From: Microlunatus soli
Lineage (GTDB): Bacteria > Actinomycetota > Actinomycetes > Propionibacteriales > Propionibacteriaceae
DNA: 64,000 nucleotides
Direction: 5' to 3'
Assembly: GCF_900105385.1 (NCBI RefSeq)
Contig: NZ_LT629772.1
Span: 4,526,001 to 4,590,000, forward strand
Below the pieces are notes generated by a model that saw only the letters and a program-made list of their open reading frames with translations, did no database searches and had not been told where the DNA came from. Below, one piece after another: positions 62,522 through 64,000 of the stretch; within the stretch, counting starts at the first letter, position 1; the number at the start of each line of letters is the position of its first letter. A program made the translations under genes and the position numbers.

Positions 62522-63733
62522 TCATGCGATCGCCGGCGCCGGCTGATCGCGGAAGGACTCCAGGACCAGTCGCCGATGCTGGCGGGTCTGCTTGGGCATG
62601 TTGCAGCCGACGACGGCCGTCACCCGGTCGTCCTCGGTGTACTGCAGGAGGAACCGTCGTCGGTCAAGATCACCGTCGAGCATCGTGACTGCGGCACGCG
62701 GGCTGGGCAGACCGTAGGCCTGGATCTTGATCTCGAACTGGTCGGTCCAGAAGTACGGCACCGGCCGGTACGGCGCCGGCTCGCCGGCCGTGATCAGATT
62801 CTGTGCAACGGCGAGCGCCTGCTCACCGGCGTTGGTCCGATTCTCCAACCGGATCGACCGGCCGAGTCCCCGATGGTGCCATCGGGCGACGTCCCCGACG
62901 GCGTAGATGTCCTCGGCGGCACGGCAGGCGGCATCGCACCGGACACTACGATCATGATCATCGAGCTCGAGTCCGCTGTCGGCGAGCCATCCGGTGTTCG
63001 GCGTCGATCCGGCCGCGACGACGATCAGGTCGGCCGGCAGGTGCTCACCGTCGTCCAACACGATTCCGGTCACCCGCTGGTGCCGGGTGATCACCCGGTC
63101 CAGCTGTCGCCCCGGCCGCAGCCGTACGCCGTGCTCGTGATGCACGGCAGCCAACTCCTCGCCGACCAGTGGGCCGAGTTGCCAGGACAACGGTGCGGTC
63201 TGCGGACCGACCAGCGTGACGTCGGCGCCCTGCGAACGGGCCGAGGCAGCGATCTCGGCACCGAGCACCCCGTCGCCGAGCACGACCAGATGTCGTGCGT
63301 CCTGGAGGTTGTCGCGTAGCACCAGTGCATCGTCGAGGGATCGGAAACCTTGCACGCCGTCGATCCCGGTCAGTCCTGGCAACTCGCGGGGGCTGACACC
63401 GGTCGCGATCACGACCGCATCGCCGGACAGCCGGCGCCCGGCGGTGGTCGTCACCCGATGCCGCTCGCTGTCCAGGCCGGCTGCCGCGTCATCCAGCAGC
63501 AGCTCCGCATCCAGCTGACGCAACTGCTCGGCCGTGCGCAGCCGGGCCCGTTCGGGCTCCCAGGCGCCGGACAACACCTGCTTGGACAGCGGCGGCCGAT
63601 CATAGGGGGCGTGCCGCTCCGCACCCAGCACGATGATCCGCCCGGTGTGACCGGATCGCCGCAGTGCTTCGGCCGTGCCGAATCCGGCGGCACCCGCTCC
63701 GATGATCAACACGGTCGCTCCGGTCAAGATCAT
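62522..63733 (-). CDS. Ferredoxin reductase (FAD, NAD(P)H) of the P450 operon
   Basis: 403 residues. FAD motif IIGAGAAGFGTAEALRRSG, NAD motif VLGDGVLGAEIAASARSQG, and DIYAVGDVARW, with RPPLSKQVLSG typical of putidaredoxin-reductase-like enzymes. GGAGG precedes ATG 63733, which overlaps the upstream regulator's stop by four bases. Passes electrons to the 3Fe-4S ferredoxin. Confidence 0.93.
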   Translation of the reverse strand: MILTGATVLIIGAGAAGFGTAEALRRSGHTGRIIVLGAERHAPYDRPPLSKQVLSGAWEPERARLRTAEQLRQLDAELLLDDAAAGLDSERHRVTTTAGRRLSGDAVVIATGVSPRELPGLTGIDGVQGFRSLDDALVLRDNLQDARHLVVLGDGVLGAEIAASARSQGADVTLVGPQTAPLSWQLGPLVGEELAAVHHEHGVRLRPGRQLDRVITRHQRVTGIVLDDGEHLPADLIVVAAGSTPNTGWLADSGLELDDHDRSVRCDAACRAAEDIYAVGDVARWHHRGLGRSIRLENRTNAGEQALAVAQNLITAGEPAPYRPVPYFWTDQFEIKIQAYGLPSPRAAVTMLDGDLDRRRFLLQYTEDDRVTAVVGCNMPKQTRQHRRLVLESFRDQPAPAIA

Positions 63734-64000
63734 CGATCGCCTCCCGAGAGCCTCCGTGGTCGCCGGCCCGAACGGCGGACCGGTGTCACCGGCGCGGTCC
63801 AGACACCGACCAGGCCGTCGACCAGACCGGTCGCGGCAGCCTCCCAGTCGGGTCGCGCGGTCGGGTCGCCGTCGGCCACCGCCCGCTCGCGTTCGGCGAA
63901 CATGTGCACCATCAGCTGCCGGGTCATGTCCGCCCGTTCGATCCGGACGGCCGCCGGCAACGGTCCCAACGCCCGACCCAGGTTGATCAGGATCTCCTGC
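63730..64000 (-). CDS. Probable TetR-family regulator, C-terminal fragment
   Basis: Runs off the right edge. The visible 90 or so residues (LPAAVRIERADMTRQLMVHM, WEAAATGLVDGLVGVW) look like the helical ligand domain of TetR proteins, but the DNA-binding part is outside the window. The four-base overlap with the ferredoxin reductase suggests it heads the P450 operon. Confidence 0.45.
   Translation of the reverse strand, partial: QEILINLGRALGPLPAAVRIERADMTRQLMVHMFAERERAVADGDPTARPDWEAAATGLVDGLVGVWTAPVTPVRRSGRRPRRLSGGDR

Overview
High-GC (about two-thirds G+C) actinobacterial chromosome. Supporting signs are many GTG starts, about fifteen genes whose -10 hexamer sits 6-7 bases before the start codon (leaderless mRNA), monomeric isocitrate dehydrogenase, a MurT/GatD pair, an ECF42 sigma factor with its DGPF-type partner, and orn near tRNA-His. 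The gene mix would fit Propionibacteriales such as Microlunatus, but that genus guess is inference from memory.

Layout. 1-12.2 kb: tail of a flavin reductase, a YdcF membrane protein, a FUSC exporter, glutamate racemase, a phosphodiesterase, two tandem Tat-exported PhoD alkaline phosphatases with matching promoters, a nucleotidyltransferase, and a divergent SDR/XRE pair. 12.2-12.7 kb: a decayed methyltransferase and a possible 36-residue secreted peptide. 12.7-16.4 kb: rph-rdgB-thyA-folA and aquaporin Z. 16.4-18.8 kb: an intact IS256-family element with an 8-bp target duplication, an IS30-like remnant and tRNA-Leu. 18.8-28.2 kb: nucleoside hydrolase, DUF4188/MerR pair, YciI protein, Bcp peroxiredoxin, DUF3618, a Cpn10-like protein that seems to start at CTG, DedA, APH-type kinase, flavoprotein, hydrolase, tRNA-Lys and a desaturase-like flavoenzyme. 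28.2-33.8 kb: murT-gatD, glpD, ECF42 sigma and DGPF protein. 33.9-39.3 kb: a Rieske oxygenase, reductase and OYE-type demethylase operon with a divergent LysR, probably for catabolism of a methylated amine or betaine. 40-41.5 kb: a transposon with doubled terminal repeats between tRNA-His and orn. 41.5-49.1 kb: orn, MFS transporter, rtcB, arsR-sulP, tRNA-Arg, PrsW protease, ssb. 49.4-55.7 kb: LacI-controlled sugar ABC importer with ThuA and Gfo/Idh oxidoreductase. 55.8-64 kb: monomeric Idh, EttA, DUF6069, Nudix and a class I P450 operon (TetR, ferredoxin reductase, P450, 3Fe-4S ferredoxin).

Regulation is unusually legible. There are PhoP-type half-sites before both phoD genes, a 46-bp palindrome over the arsR promoter and start codon, a LacI operator just downstream of a TTGACA/CATGCT promoter, a dyad between the MerR gene and its neighbour, and many start-proximal -10 boxes. 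Intergenic DNA also carries structured non-coding elements: a 161-bp element with 25-bp terminal inverted repeats, two long hairpins, and a dispersed repeat with core CTTCGACAAGCTCAGG. No CRISPR array, rRNA or prophage was seen.
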